Part shown: in pieces, positions 1-5,662 of the stretch
How the letters are laid out: every line of letters starts with the position of its first letter
How positions within the stretch are numbered: the stretch's first letter is position 1
Source: Brevundimonas sp.
GTDB taxonomy: Bacteria > Pseudomonadota > Alphaproteobacteria > Caulobacterales > Caulobacteraceae
NCBI GenBank assembly: GCA_022712235.1
Contig: JALAGW010000385.1
Coordinates: 1-6,674 of the forward strand
DNA: 6,674 nt
Direction of reading: 5' to 3'
Made by a program: the position numbers and the translations under genes
The notes under the pieces: model-generated
What the model was told of the DNA's origin: nothing
The model's input: the letters and a program-made list of their open reading frames with translations, nothing else
Databases searched by the model: none

Positions 1-2
1 CC

Positions 3-53
3 ACGGCCTCGGGCGAGGCCGAAGCCGCCTCAGGCCCGACAGAACCGGAATGA
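3..53 (+). CDS. Possible C-terminal tail of an upstream gene (partial)
   Basis: One plus-strand frame is open from the left edge to a TGA at 51-53. It reads TASGEAEAASGPTEPE, a low-complexity Ala/Glu/Pro-rich stretch typical of a disordered protein C-terminus. A GC-rich hairpin follows five bases after the stop, as expected at a gene end. Only 16 codons are visible, and 11 of them end in G or C, so this could be chance. No function can be given. Confidence 0.3.
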   Translation, partial: TASGEAEAASGPTEPE

Positions 54-57
54 TCCG

Positions 58-82
58 CGCGCCGCCCCCCGGCGCGGGCTTT
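58..82 (+). terminator. GC hairpin, possible terminator between convergent genes
   Basis: CGCGCC (58-63) pairs with GGCGCG (71-76) around a C-rich loop. The hairpin is followed by GGCTTT, which has only three T. It sits between the possible plus-strand gene ending at 53 and the minus-strand gene ending at 86. The weak T-tract makes intrinsic termination uncertain. Confidence 0.35.
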
Positions 83-85
83 CGC

Positions 86-343
86 CTACTTCTTCGAGGG
101 CAGGAAGGGCGAGAAGGTGATGACGGTGAAGGTGTCGCGGATGTGCGGACGGGTCTGCACCTGCTTCGTCACAAAGGTGCCGATGTCGGCGTCCTTGGGC
201 AGCTGGAACTTGGCCAGCAGGTCGTGCTGACCCGAGGTCGAGTAAACTTCCGACACGTTTTCAACATTGTCGACCAGATCGGCGGCGACATCGTTGGCGT
301 AGCCCAACTCGCATTTGATGAAGACGAAAATGGCGGTCATCAT
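86..343 (-). CDS. Stand-alone Lrp/AsnC ligand-binding (RAM) domain protein
   Basis: This 85-residue protein matches the C-terminal effector-binding half of Lrp/AsnC regulators (a RAM domain, beta-alpha-beta-beta-alpha-beta fold) and has no DNA-binding helix-turn-helix. A first strand, AIFVFIKCELG (about residues 4-14), is followed by a helix ending at VENVSEVYSTSG and by the family hallmark GQHDLLAKF (38-46). The last part, RDTFTVITFSPF (69-80), gives the final strand. Family members usually form dimers or higher oligomers that bind amino acids or similar small ligands at subunit interfaces; acting by pairing with full-length regulators is inference. I chose the ATG at 341-343 because GGGAGG lies 8 nt upstream; a second ATG follows immediately (338-340). 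The minus frame stays open well upstream, but that part is antisense to the neighbouring hydrolase. The start is only 48 bp from the divergent hydrolase start, so the two share a control region. Confidence 0.9.
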   Translation of the reverse strand: MMTAIFVFIKCELGYANDVAADLVDNVENVSEVYSTSGQHDLLAKFQLPKDADIGTFVTKQVQTRPHIRDTFTVITFSPFLPSKK

Positions 344-391
344 GGTCGGAACCTCCCGTTCAAGCGGAGGTGCATAGCGGATGGAAACGGC

Positions 392-1222
392 ATGGGTAAG
401 GCTCCGGCGACACTGACGGCCCCTCCAGTCGATTACGAGGCGGCCTACAACAATCGGGAACGGGTGCCGGGACACCCGGCCATCCTGAAACGATGGCGAG
501 AGGATTCGGCCCGCGTCATCGACGCCCGGCGGCCGGAAACCGTCGAATACGGCCCCGGCGAGCGTCAGAGGATGGAGTGGTTCGACGCCGGCGCGGGGTC
601 GCCGACCGCCATCTTCATCCACGGCGGCTACTGGCAGGCCCTGGACCGGGCCTGGTTCGCCTGGGTGGCGCCGGCCCTGCTGGAGCACGGGATCAGCGTC
701 GTCATTCCCGGCTATGATCTGGCCCCGACGGTCACGCTCGGCGCCATCATCGGCCAGATGCGTCGGGCGACGGAGCTGGTGCGCGACCGCACCGGCAAGC
801 GGCCCCTGGTCTTCGGCCACTCGGCGGGCGGGCACATGGCGGCCTGCATGCTGTCCGAAGGCCGGGCGCGCGCGGCCCTGGCCATCTCGGGCGTCTTCGA
901 CATCGAGCCCCTGATCCACACCTCGCTGAACACGGCCCTGGGGCTGGACGCCATGACGGCGCGGGCCCTGTCGCCCATCCACTGGCCCGCGCCCAACGGC
1001 GGGGCGCCGGGCGGGCGAACGCTGGACTGCTGGGTCGGCGGGGCGGAAAGCAACGAATTCGTCCGTCAGAGCCGCCACATGGCCGCCGAATGGGGCGGCA
1101 AGGGCGCCGACACCCATGTCGAGGTGCTGGACGGGCTGGATCACTTCACCATGCTGGATCCCCTGGCCGACAAGGACAGCGCCATGGTCCGGCGCCTCGT
1201 GACCCTGGCGACCGCCGAATAG
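392..1222 (+). CDS. Alpha/beta hydrolase, arylformamidase (kynurenine formamidase)-like
   Basis: This 276-residue serine hydrolase has the layout of the arylformamidase/BD-FAE-like esterase group. The oxyanion-hole motif HGGYW is at 77-81 and the nucleophile elbow GHSAGGH at 142-148, with Ser144 as nucleophile. The catalytic His is probably His251 in LDHF. The acid may lie in GGAESNEF (216-223, Glu219) or be Asp250. HGGYW is characteristic of kynurenine formamidases, which hydrolyse N-formylkynurenine to kynurenine and formate in tryptophan breakdown. No kynureninase or tryptophan dioxygenase gene is nearby, so a different amide or ester substrate is possible. The protein has no signal peptide, which suggests a cytoplasmic enzyme. 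The ATG at 392 is the first sensible in-frame start. The frame is open back to position 50, but that part is antisense to the RAM-domain gene. The ribosome binding site is weak: GGAGG at 366-370 is 21 nt away. Confidence 0.92.
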   Translation: MGKAPATLTAPPVDYEAAYNNRERVPGHPAILKRWREDSARVIDARRPETVEYGPGERQRMEWFDAGAGSPTAIFIHGGYWQALDRAWFAWVAPALLEHGISVVIPGYDLAPTVTLGAIIGQMRRATELVRDRTGKRPLVFGHSAGGHMAACMLSEGRARAALAISGVFDIEPLIHTSLNTALGLDAMTARALSPIHWPAPNGGAPGGRTLDCWVGGAESNEFVRQSRHMAAEWGGKGADTHVEVLDGLDHFTMLDPLADKDSAMVRRLVTLATAE

Positions 1223-1313
1223 GCGCCGCTTACCAGGATTGATCCCGGTTACCCTTGACGGGGGCGCCGCGAACCGCCGATCTGCGGGCCTCTCAAGGCC
1301 TGAAGGAGACCCC

Positions 1314-1985
1314 ATGCGCCACGACCGTCTCAGCGTGCTGACCGCCCTCGAAGCCCAGGGCGTCGTCCCGGTCTTCTATCACGCCGATCCGGAGGTCTGC
1401 GCCGAGGTGATCCGCGCCTGCGCCCGCGGCGGGGCCAGGGCCGTCGAGTTCACCAACCGGGGCGACTTCGCCTGGGAGACCTTCACCGCCCTGTCGAAAC
1501 AGTTCGCCCGGACCGATCCCGACATCATCATGGGCGTCGGCTCCATCCTGGATGCGCCGACGGCGGCCCTCTACCTGGCCTCGGGCGCGCGCTTCGTCAT
1601 CAGCCCCTGCCTGGTGCCCGAGGTGGCCCAGGTCTGCAACCGCCGGCAGGTCGCCTATTCGCCCGGCTGCGGCTCGGTGCGCGACATCTCGGAAGCCCAG
1701 GCCCTGGGCTGCGAGATCGTCAAGCTCTTCCCCGGCGCCTCGGTCGGCGGCCCGGACTTCGTCAAGGCCGTGCTCGGCCCCATGCCCTGGACCAAGATCA
1801 TGCCGACCGGCGGCGTCGATCCCGACGAGGCCTCCATCGCCAGGTGGTTCGGCTCGGGCATCGTCGCGGCCGGCATGGGCTCCAAGCTGATCACCGACGC
1901 CGCGATCCAGGCCAAGGACTGGGCCGGCATCGAAGCCAAGGTGCGCCAGACGGTCGAGGCCATCGCGGCGTTCAGAAGCAAGTAA
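1314..1985 (+). CDS. eda: KDPG/KHG-type class I aldolase
   Basis: This 223-residue protein belongs to the 2-dehydro-3-deoxy-phosphogluconate / 4-hydroxy-2-oxoglutarate aldolase family, close to the usual ~210-residue length. The members cleave KDPG to pyruvate and glyceraldehyde-3-phosphate in the Entner-Doudoroff pathway through a Schiff-base lysine. Visible landmarks are Glu45 and Arg49 in VEFTNRGD, the GVGSILD loop (74-80), ISPCL (96-100), the Schiff-base Lys137 in VKLFPGA, and the phosphate-binding MPTGGV (163-168) and AAGMGS (185-190). The ATG at 1314 is chosen for AAGGAG at 1303-1308, 5 nt upstream. TTGACG at 1255-1260 could be a -35 box, but I see no good -10 element. The gene is 91 bp after the hydrolase and lacks edd, zwf, pgl or glk beside it. 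It could therefore be a paralogue acting on another 2-keto-3-deoxy sugar acid rather than the main pathway enzyme. Confidence 0.92.
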   Translation: MRHDRLSVLTALEAQGVVPVFYHADPEVCAEVIRACARGGARAVEFTNRGDFAWETFTALSKQFARTDPDIIMGVGSILDAPTAALYLASGARFVISPCLVPEVAQVCNRRQVAYSPGCGSVRDISEAQALGCEIVKLFPGASVGGPDFVKAVLGPMPWTKIMPTGGVDPDEASIARWFGSGIVAAGMGSKLITDAAIQAKDWAGIEAKVRQTVEAIAAFRSK

Positions 1986-1989
1986 GACC

Positions 1990-2061
1990 TCTCCCTCCCC
2001 GTTCGGGGAGGGAGAACGTCCGCGCTCAAGTAGCGAGCCGCCGTGCGGCGAGCGATAGCGC
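1990..2061. repeat. Palindromic spacer, possible dispersed REP-like element
   Basis: An 11-bp perfect hairpin lies at 1990-2015: TCTCCCTCCCC pairs with GGGGAGGGAGA around a GTTC loop. After it, GCCGC-CGT-GCGGC (2037-2049) forms a second small palindrome, and GCGAGC occurs twice (2033-2038 and 2048-2053). There is no T-tract, so the first hairpin is not a classical terminator for the aldolase gene, although it may protect its 3' end. Clustered palindromes just after a stop codon are typical of dispersed intergenic repeats in alphaproteobacteria. Membership of a repeat family cannot be shown from one copy. Confidence 0.45.
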
Positions 2062-2063
2062 AC

Positions 2064-2096
2064 AAAAAAGGCCCCGCCGGTCGAACCAGCGGGGCC
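2064..2096 (-). terminator. Rho-independent terminator of ppa
   Basis: Read on the minus strand, GGCCCCGC (2096-2089) pairs with GCGGGGCC (2077-2070) around an 11-nt loop. It is followed at once by TTTTTT (2069-2064). It begins 25 bp after the ppa stop codon. In the plus direction the run after the stem is TCTTCT, so it may also weakly stop transcripts from the aldolase gene. Confidence 0.88.
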
Positions 2097-2121
2097 TCTT
2101 CTATTCAGAACCGCAAGCGGA

Positions 2122-2673
2122 TCAGGCGGCTTCGGCCTTGGCCAGCTTGTCCTGATGGGCCTTCATGCCCAGGGCGATCAGCTCGGCGGCCTCGCCGGCG
2201 TCGCCCCAGCCCTTGACCGTGACCGACTTGCCCTTCTCCAGATCCTTGTAGCGGGTGAAGAAGTGCTCGATCTGCTCGATCAGGATGGCGGGCAGCTGAC
2301 GGTAGCTGGAAACCTCGGTGTAGTAGGGGTTCAGCTTGTCGACCGGCACAGCCAGGATCTTCTCGTCGCCGCCGGCTTCGTCGACCATCTTCAGCACCCC
2401 GATCGGGCGCGAGCGGATGACGCAGCCTGGCACCACCGGGGTCGGGTTCAGCACGATGACGTCGCAGGGATCGCCGTCGTCCGACAGGGTGTGCGGCACG
2501 AAGCCGTAATTGCCCGGATAATACATGGCGGTGTGCAGGAAGCGGTCGACGAACAGGGCGCCCGACTCCTTGTCCATCTCGTACTTCACCGGCAGGCCGC
2601 CTTGCGGGATCTCGATGATGACGTTGATGTCCCACGGCGCATTCGGGCCGACCGGAATGGCTTCGATGTTCAT
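2122..2673 (-). CDS. ppa: Inorganic pyrophosphatase, family I (soluble)
   Basis: This 183-residue cytoplasmic enzyme hydrolyses pyrophosphate to two phosphates, pulling nucleic acid, protein and other biosynthesis forward. The length fits bacterial family I enzymes (~175-180 residues, usually hexameric, Mg-dependent). The signature DGDPCD is present, with metal-binding Asp66, Asp68 and Asp71. All other active-site positions of the E. coli enzyme appear, offset by one: Glu21, Lys30, Glu32, Arg44, Tyr56, Asp98, Asp103, Lys105, Tyr142 and Lys143. It should therefore be fully active. The ATG at 2671-2673 is preceded by AAGAG, 6 nt upstream. The gene is alone on its strand, ends in a strong terminator, and is divergent from the DUF599 gene with 139 bp between the starts. 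Confidence 0.98.
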   Translation of the reverse strand: MNIEAIPVGPNAPWDINVIIEIPQGGLPVKYEMDKESGALFVDRFLHTAMYYPGNYGFVPHTLSDDGDPCDVIVLNPTPVVPGCVIRSRPIGVLKMVDEAGGDEKILAVPVDKLNPYYTEVSSYRQLPAILIEQIEHFFTRYKDLEKGKSVTVKGWGDAGEAAELIALGMKAHQDKLAKAEAA

Positions 2674-2716
2674 GTTACGCTCTTGTTGCAGGTGCGAACG
2701 GGGAGATTGGGCGGCG

Positions 2717-2744
2717 TGATAAGCTTTGCGTCGCCGAACAGCAA
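2717..2744 (-). promoter_or_regulatory. Candidate ppa promoter
   Basis: On the minus strand a TTGCTG box (2744-2739) and a TTATCA box (2722-2717) are 16 nt apart. This would start transcription near 2710 and leave a leader of about 37 nt. Two HindIII-type AAGCTT palindromes (2721-2726 and 2743-2748) flank the spacer. The match is modest. Confidence 0.4.
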
Positions 2745-2812
2745 GCTTCAGGGCAGGCTTTCTGCGGCCTTCGCCCTTGCTCCCTAGGCCGAACTGAAGG
2801 CATCAACAGGGC

Positions 2813-3499
2813 ATGACCCTGCTCGACTGGATCGCCCTCTTCCTCTTCTTCGTCGCCTGGCTGGGCTATGGCCCGCTGCTGAAGCTGATCGCCCGACGCA
2901 GCGGCTCGCTGAACGACGACATGCTGATCGTCCGCGACAGCTGGATGACGGCCATGACCCATCGCGAGATGCGGCTGATCGACAGCCAGCTGATGGGCCA
3001 TTCGATCAACTCCGCCTCCTTCTTCGCCTCGACCAACCTGCTGCTGATCGCGGCGGTGGCCGGCATCCTGTTCGGCGGCGAGAATGCGCTGAAGGGCTTC
3101 GCCGCCGTCGGCGCCGAGGCGGTGCCGATGAAGATCCTTGAGGCCAAGCTGGCCCTGGTCCTGATCTGCCTGGCGCGCGGCTTCCTCGACTTCATCTGGT
3201 CCCTGCGTCAGATGAACTACGCCCTGGCCCTGATCGGCGCCGCGCCCGAGATCCATGTCGAGACCGACCGGGTCGCCTATGGCCACGCCGTGGCGCGGGT
3301 GCTGAACCCGGCGCTGGGCGGTTTCAGCCAAGGGGTGCGAGGCTACTATTTCGCTCTGGCGGCGGCGGCCTGGCTGTTCGGCCCCCTGTGGCTGGCCTTG
3401 GGGGTGATCTCGGCCTTCGGCCTTCTGGTCTGGCGTCAGGCGGGATCGCCGGCGGCGCGGGCCGTTCGCGCCGCGCGACGCCTTCTCGAGCGCAGTTAG
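2813..3499 (+). CDS. DUF599 family inner-membrane protein
   Basis: This 228-residue protein has the pattern of the DUF599 family, whose function is unknown to me. The conserved N-terminal block runs from SLNDDML (32-38) through RDSWM (41-45) and HREMRLIDSQL (50-60) to SASFFASTN (67-75). Hydrophobic segments are at about 4-22, 73-88, 112-129 and 179-207, the last probably two helices. A basic tail at 212-228 (ARAVRAARRLLERS) suggests a cytoplasmic C-terminus. The ATG at 2813 is the first in frame; GAAGG (2796-2800) is 12 nt upstream and CAGGG is too close, so the ribosome binding site is ordinary at best. No partner gene is evident. The next plus-strand terminator is at 3708-3735, after a 208-bp spacer that appears to carry its own promoter. 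Confidence 0.85.
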   Translation: MTLLDWIALFLFFVAWLGYGPLLKLIARRSGSLNDDMLIVRDSWMTAMTHREMRLIDSQLMGHSINSASFFASTNLLLIAAVAGILFGGENALKGFAAVGAEAVPMKILEAKLALVLICLARGFLDFIWSLRQMNYALALIGAAPEIHVETDRVAYGHAVARVLNPALGGFSQGVRGYYFALAAAAWLFGPLWLALGVISAFGLLVWRQAGSPAARAVRAARRLLERS

Positions 3500-3550
3500 G
3501 CCCGACTTTGGTCTTATTGCGGCCGCGAACAATTCGTGCCGACGCCGACC

Positions 3551-3587
3551 TTTACGCTGCGTAACAACGAAACGGATTTACGTAACA
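3551..3587. promoter_or_regulatory. Pair of related palindromes, possible operator
   Basis: TTACGC-T-GCGTAA (3552-3564) is a perfect 13-bp palindrome. TTACGTAA (3578-3585) is a perfect 8-bp palindrome. Both have the same flanks (T on the left, CA on the right), so CGTAACA repeats at 3560 and 3581, exactly 21 bp or two helical turns apart. They lie about 30 bp upstream of a promoter-like -35 box. This is the arrangement expected for a dimeric regulator bound on one face of the DNA. I cannot name the regulator. Confidence 0.4.
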
Positions 3588-3616
3588 GCCTGTGATCGTG
3601 AGTCAAAAATCGGCGC

Positions 3617-3644
3617 TTGAAATTTTGTGCGCCGCAACCTAACT
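3617..3644 (+). promoter_or_regulatory. Candidate promoter of the small RNA
   Basis: TTGAAA (3617-3622) and CTAACT (3639-3644) are separated by 16 nt. This predicts a start near 3651, right before the first hairpin of the candidate RNA. A GANTC site (GAGTC, 3600-3604), the target of CcrM methylation in this class, lies 12 bp upstream of the -35 box. The -10 match is weak. Confidence 0.4.
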
Positions 3645-3650
3645 TGGCTT

Positions 3651-3735
3651 TCGACGCTTTCGGGCGTCTTGCCCTTCCTGGGCGTTTCCTCCCTATAGAC
3701 TTTATATGCCGCGCCTCTGGGCGCGGCTTTTTTTT
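3651..3735 (+). ncRNA. Candidate small RNA with CCU-rich exposed segments
   Basis: About 85 nt lie between a promoter-like element and a perfect intrinsic terminator, and no convincing reading frame explains them. Hairpin 1 is GACGC (3653-3657) with GCGTC (3664-3668). Hairpin 2 is GCCC (3671-3674) with GGGC (3680-3683), presenting TTCCT in its loop. A single-stranded TTTCCTCCCT (3685-3694) follows, then the terminator stem. Two exposed pyrimidine stretches complementary to Shine-Dalgarno sequences are a known design of alphaproteobacterial trans-acting RNAs, such as the C-rich-loop RNA GsrN of Caulobacter. Identity with any named RNA is not claimed. Alternatives are a processed 3' UTR of the DUF599 transcript or a terminator without an RNA gene. 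A second -10-like TATAGA at 3694-3699 lies inside the segment and is a competing reading. Confidence 0.45.
3708..3735 (+). terminator. Strong Rho-independent terminator
   Basis: GCCGCGCC (3708-3715) pairs with GGCGCGGC (3720-3727) around TCTG and is followed directly by eight T (3728-3735). The T-tract is only on the plus side, so it serves plus-strand transcripts (the candidate RNA or DUF599). It does not serve the minus-strand gene ending at 3749. It also shields that gene from antisense transcription. Confidence 0.92.
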
Positions 3736-3748
3736 GGTCCGCGCAGGA

Positions 3749-4585
3749 CTAGGCGAAGTCTTCGCCGAGGGCCGCGACGACCCGGTTCAGCCCCGACTGG
3801 CAACGCCCCCAGCCGACCGAAGGACCGCCCGACGCCTCATCCCAGTAAAGCCGCCGGTTCAACTCGATCTGCATCGCTTCAAAACCCTCCTCGGGCCGCC
3901 CCCAGAGCTGGGTCGCATACCCGCCCGCATAGGGCCGGTTCAGCGCCACGCGCCAGCCCATGGCCTCGAACAGAGCCCGCAATCGCCTCGTCAGATCGGT
4001 GGCGCAACTGGTCCCATGCCGATCGCCCAGCACCACGTCCGGCCCGTTCGGCCCCGTGGCGCGAGACGGCATGGAATGCCAGTCGACCAGGATCGCACGG
4101 CCGTGACGCCTCCGCGCCGCCCGCATCAGGCCGCCGAGAGCCTCATGATAGGGCTGATGCATCCTTGCGATCCGCCCGACCGCCTCCTCCCGCGTCAGGC
4201 GACGGTCGTAGAGCGGCGCGCCATCGCCGGCCAGGCGCGGAATGACGCCATATCCCGCCTGGGTCTTCAGGCCTGGAGGCGGTGTCGCCGACACACCGTC
4301 GATCAAGGTCGGGTCCAGTTCCTCCGGCGCCCGGTTCAGATCGACATAGGCCCGCCCGATTCGCCCGGCGATCAGCACCGCCCCCGCCGCCGCGCCGGCG
4401 CCCAGCAGTCGATCCACCGCCGCATCCTCGGCGCTGCGCAGCGAGGCCACGGACAGCCCTTCGGTCGCCCCCATGTCTTCAGGATAGAGCCCCCCCGAAT
4501 GCGGCGAGGCGAACACCAAAGGCGTCGCCCGTCCAGGAGGGACAGGGACCAGGCTGAAGGTCGCGTCGGTCGGCGCTGGGCTCAT
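3749..4585 (-). CDS. N-formylglutamate amidohydrolase family protein
   Basis: This 278-residue protein matches the FGase family, which hydrolyses N-formyl-L-glutamate to glutamate and formate, the last step of one histidine-degradation route (HutG). The family blocks appear in order: FASPHSGGLYP (25-35), VDLNRAPEELDP (81-92), YDRRLTREE (126-134), VDWHSMPS (167-174), DVVLGDRHG (183-191), NRPYAGGY (216-223) and QIELNRRLY (239-247). His29 and His170 are plausible metal ligands by family resemblance. No other hut gene is present, so the physiological substrate may be a different N-formyl or N-acyl amino acid. The ATG at 4583-4585 is the first in-frame start, but the ribosome binding site is poor. 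The gene is divergent from cpdR with 126 bp between starts, and I see no clear terminator on its own strand. Confidence 0.92.
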   Translation of the reverse strand: MSPAPTDATFSLVPVPPGRATPLVFASPHSGGLYPEDMGATEGLSVASLRSAEDAAVDRLLGAGAAAGAVLIAGRIGRAYVDLNRAPEELDPTLIDGVSATPPPGLKTQAGYGVIPRLAGDGAPLYDRRLTREEAVGRIARMHQPYHEALGGLMRAARRRHGRAILVDWHSMPSRATGPNGPDVVLGDRHGTSCATDLTRRLRALFEAMGWRVALNRPYAGGYATQLWGRPEEGFEAMQIELNRRLYWDEASGGPSVGWGRCQSGLNRVVAALGEDFA

Positions 4586-4711
4586 GACTTGGCCATAGAC
4601 TGATTTATCCCCGCCCGCGCCCTCTACGCGCTCGCCCTCAGGAGGATTTTCACCGCGAGTTTACAGATCGTCGCCTAGGGTCCGCTTCGGTATTCAAGGA
4701 CTTGACCCTGC

Positions 4712-5068
4712 ATGGCGCGTATTCTGCTGGCCGAAGACGACGGCTCGCTTCGAGGCTTCCTGACCCGCGCGCTGGAACGCGCCGGTCACGCCGTGGTGGA
4801 CTGCGAGAACGGCGACGACGCCATCGACGCCCTGGAGCAAGGGCCCTACGACCTGCTGCTGACCGACATCGTCATGCCGGGCGCCGACGGGATCGAGGTC
4901 GCGCGCGTCGCCGCCGTGCGTCAACCGGGCATCCGCATCATGTTCATCACCGGTTTCGCCGCCGTCGCCCTGTCGGCCGCCCAGGCCACGCCCCAGGCCA
5001 AGGTCCTGTCCAAACCCGTCCACCTGCGCGACCTGGTGAACGAGGTCGAACGCATGATCGCGGCCTAA
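4712..5068 (+). CDS. cpdR: Single-domain response regulator CpdR
   Basis: This 118-residue protein is a lone receiver domain with no output domain. The acidic pocket is Asp9-Asp10, the phosphorylation site is Asp52 in LLLTDIVMP, the switch Thr is Thr80 in MFITGF, and the conserved Lys is Lys101 in VLSKP. The block FITGFAAVAL (78-87) and the ending HLRDLVNEVERMIAA are the features by which I recognise CpdR. In Caulobacter unphosphorylated CpdR is an adaptor that directs ClpXP to substrates such as PdeA and promotes CtrA turnover. It is switched off by phosphotransfer from CckA through ChpT. The C-terminal Ala-Ala fits a ClpX-recognised tail. The start is fixed by an in-frame TGA at 4703-4705; AAGGA (4696-4700) lies 11 nt upstream. 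No clear promoter or CtrA box was seen in the divergent region. A paralogue (CpdR2-type) is possible. Confidence 0.88.
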   Translation: MARILLAEDDGSLRGFLTRALERAGHAVVDCENGDDAIDALEQGPYDLLLTDIVMPGADGIEVARVAAVRQPGIRIMFITGFAAVALSAAQATPQAKVLSKPVHLRDLVNEVERMIAA

Positions 5069-5070
5069 CG

Positions 5071-5130
5071 AAAAAATACGAAAAAAGAAGACACAAGCCT
5101 CTTGCGGCCCCCGCGAACTGCGGGTTATAG
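5071..5130 (+). promoter_or_regulatory. tRNA-Val promoter with A-tract UP element
   Basis: TTGCGG (5102-5107) and TTATAG (5125-5130) are separated by 17 nt, which predicts a start near 5137 and a 5' leader of about 46 nt for RNase P to remove. Two A6 tracts at 5071-5076 and 5081-5086 are spaced by 10 bp. The second falls about 50-55 nt before the start, where UP elements contact the RNA polymerase alpha subunit. A small palindrome, CCCGC-GAACT-GCGGG (5110-5124), fills the promoter spacer and could also weakly end cpdR transcripts. Confidence 0.55.
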
Positions 5131-5182
5131 ACGCCGCCTTCCCGCCCACCGACACATCAGTCGGCCGGGCCGCAGAACAGGC

Positions 5183-5257
<75 letters not shown>

Positions 5258-5281
5258 TTCTTTTCAATCGCTTGGCGATTG
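5258..5281 (+). terminator. Hairpin after tRNA-Val, weak terminator
   Basis: TTCTTTTC directly follows the tRNA CCA end. Then CAATCGC (5265-5271) pairs perfectly with GCGATTG (5275-5281) around TTG. There is no T-run after this second stem. Termination may instead use the tRNA fold followed by the T-rich stretch. The role is inferred from position. Confidence 0.35.
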
Positions 5282-5662
5282 CCTTCAGCTTCCCCTTGTC
5301 GCTGACGACTAGCCTCGGTCTCGTTAACATCGTGCGCGCAAACCTGGCGGCGCGCTGAGACAAAAACGCACAGTGCAAGCGTTCAGGCCCTGACCCGACA
5401 GCGACAGGAATTCTCCATCGGCAGGGCGATCGGACGAAATTAAATCCCGGCGCATCGCCACCCCGTCTCGACGCACGCATGTTTCCGATCACAACCGTCA
5501 TGCCAGACGGAACCGATGCAGCGCCAAACGCAAAACATCGTATCAATTTTCGAGGCTTGGGCCTTCCCTCGGCTGCGCCAAAATGGCACCTGACCGAACA
5601 GGGTGATGAAACACCCCCAGGGGGACCGGGAATGGAAATCGTCGAGATTGGGCGGCTTCGGC
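5282..5662. other. Stretch without a convincing gene
   Basis: I see no supported gene here. Reading frames on both strands lack ribosome binding sites and recognisable composition. One of them ends inside the antisense of the tRNA and is a known kind of false call. A 6-bp stem (GCGCGC at 5334-5339 with GCGCGC at 5350-5355) and an AT-rich patch (AAATTAAAT, 5428-5436) are the only visible structures. There is no second copy of the tRNA 3' end, so no attachment-site pair is seen within the window. Confidence 0.5.

Noticed and set aside
86..1315. Long minus-strand open frame of about 409 codons covering the whole hydrolase gene
   Set aside because: Only its last 85 residues look like a protein (the RAM domain). 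The upstream part is antisense to a hydrolase with intact catalytic motifs, and its Arg/Gly/Pro/Asp-rich composition is a GC shadow.
3669..3699. TTGCCC/TATAGA as an alternative plus-strand promoter
   Set aside because: The spacing is long (19 nt) and the transcript would start at the terminator hairpin and end at once, so it would make no useful product. It is kept only as a caution for the small RNA model.
3617..4603. Plus-strand frame of 328 codons over the amidohydrolase gene
   Set aside because: It is antisense to all conserved motifs of the N-formylglutamate amidohydrolase, has an Arg/Pro-rich shadow composition and would have to read through a strong terminator at 3708-3735.
4640..4646. 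Strong Shine-Dalgarno-like AGGAGGA upstream of cpdR
   Set aside because: No start codon with an open frame follows at a suitable distance, and the cpdR frame has a TGA at 4703-4705, so it cannot be the cpdR ribosome binding site.
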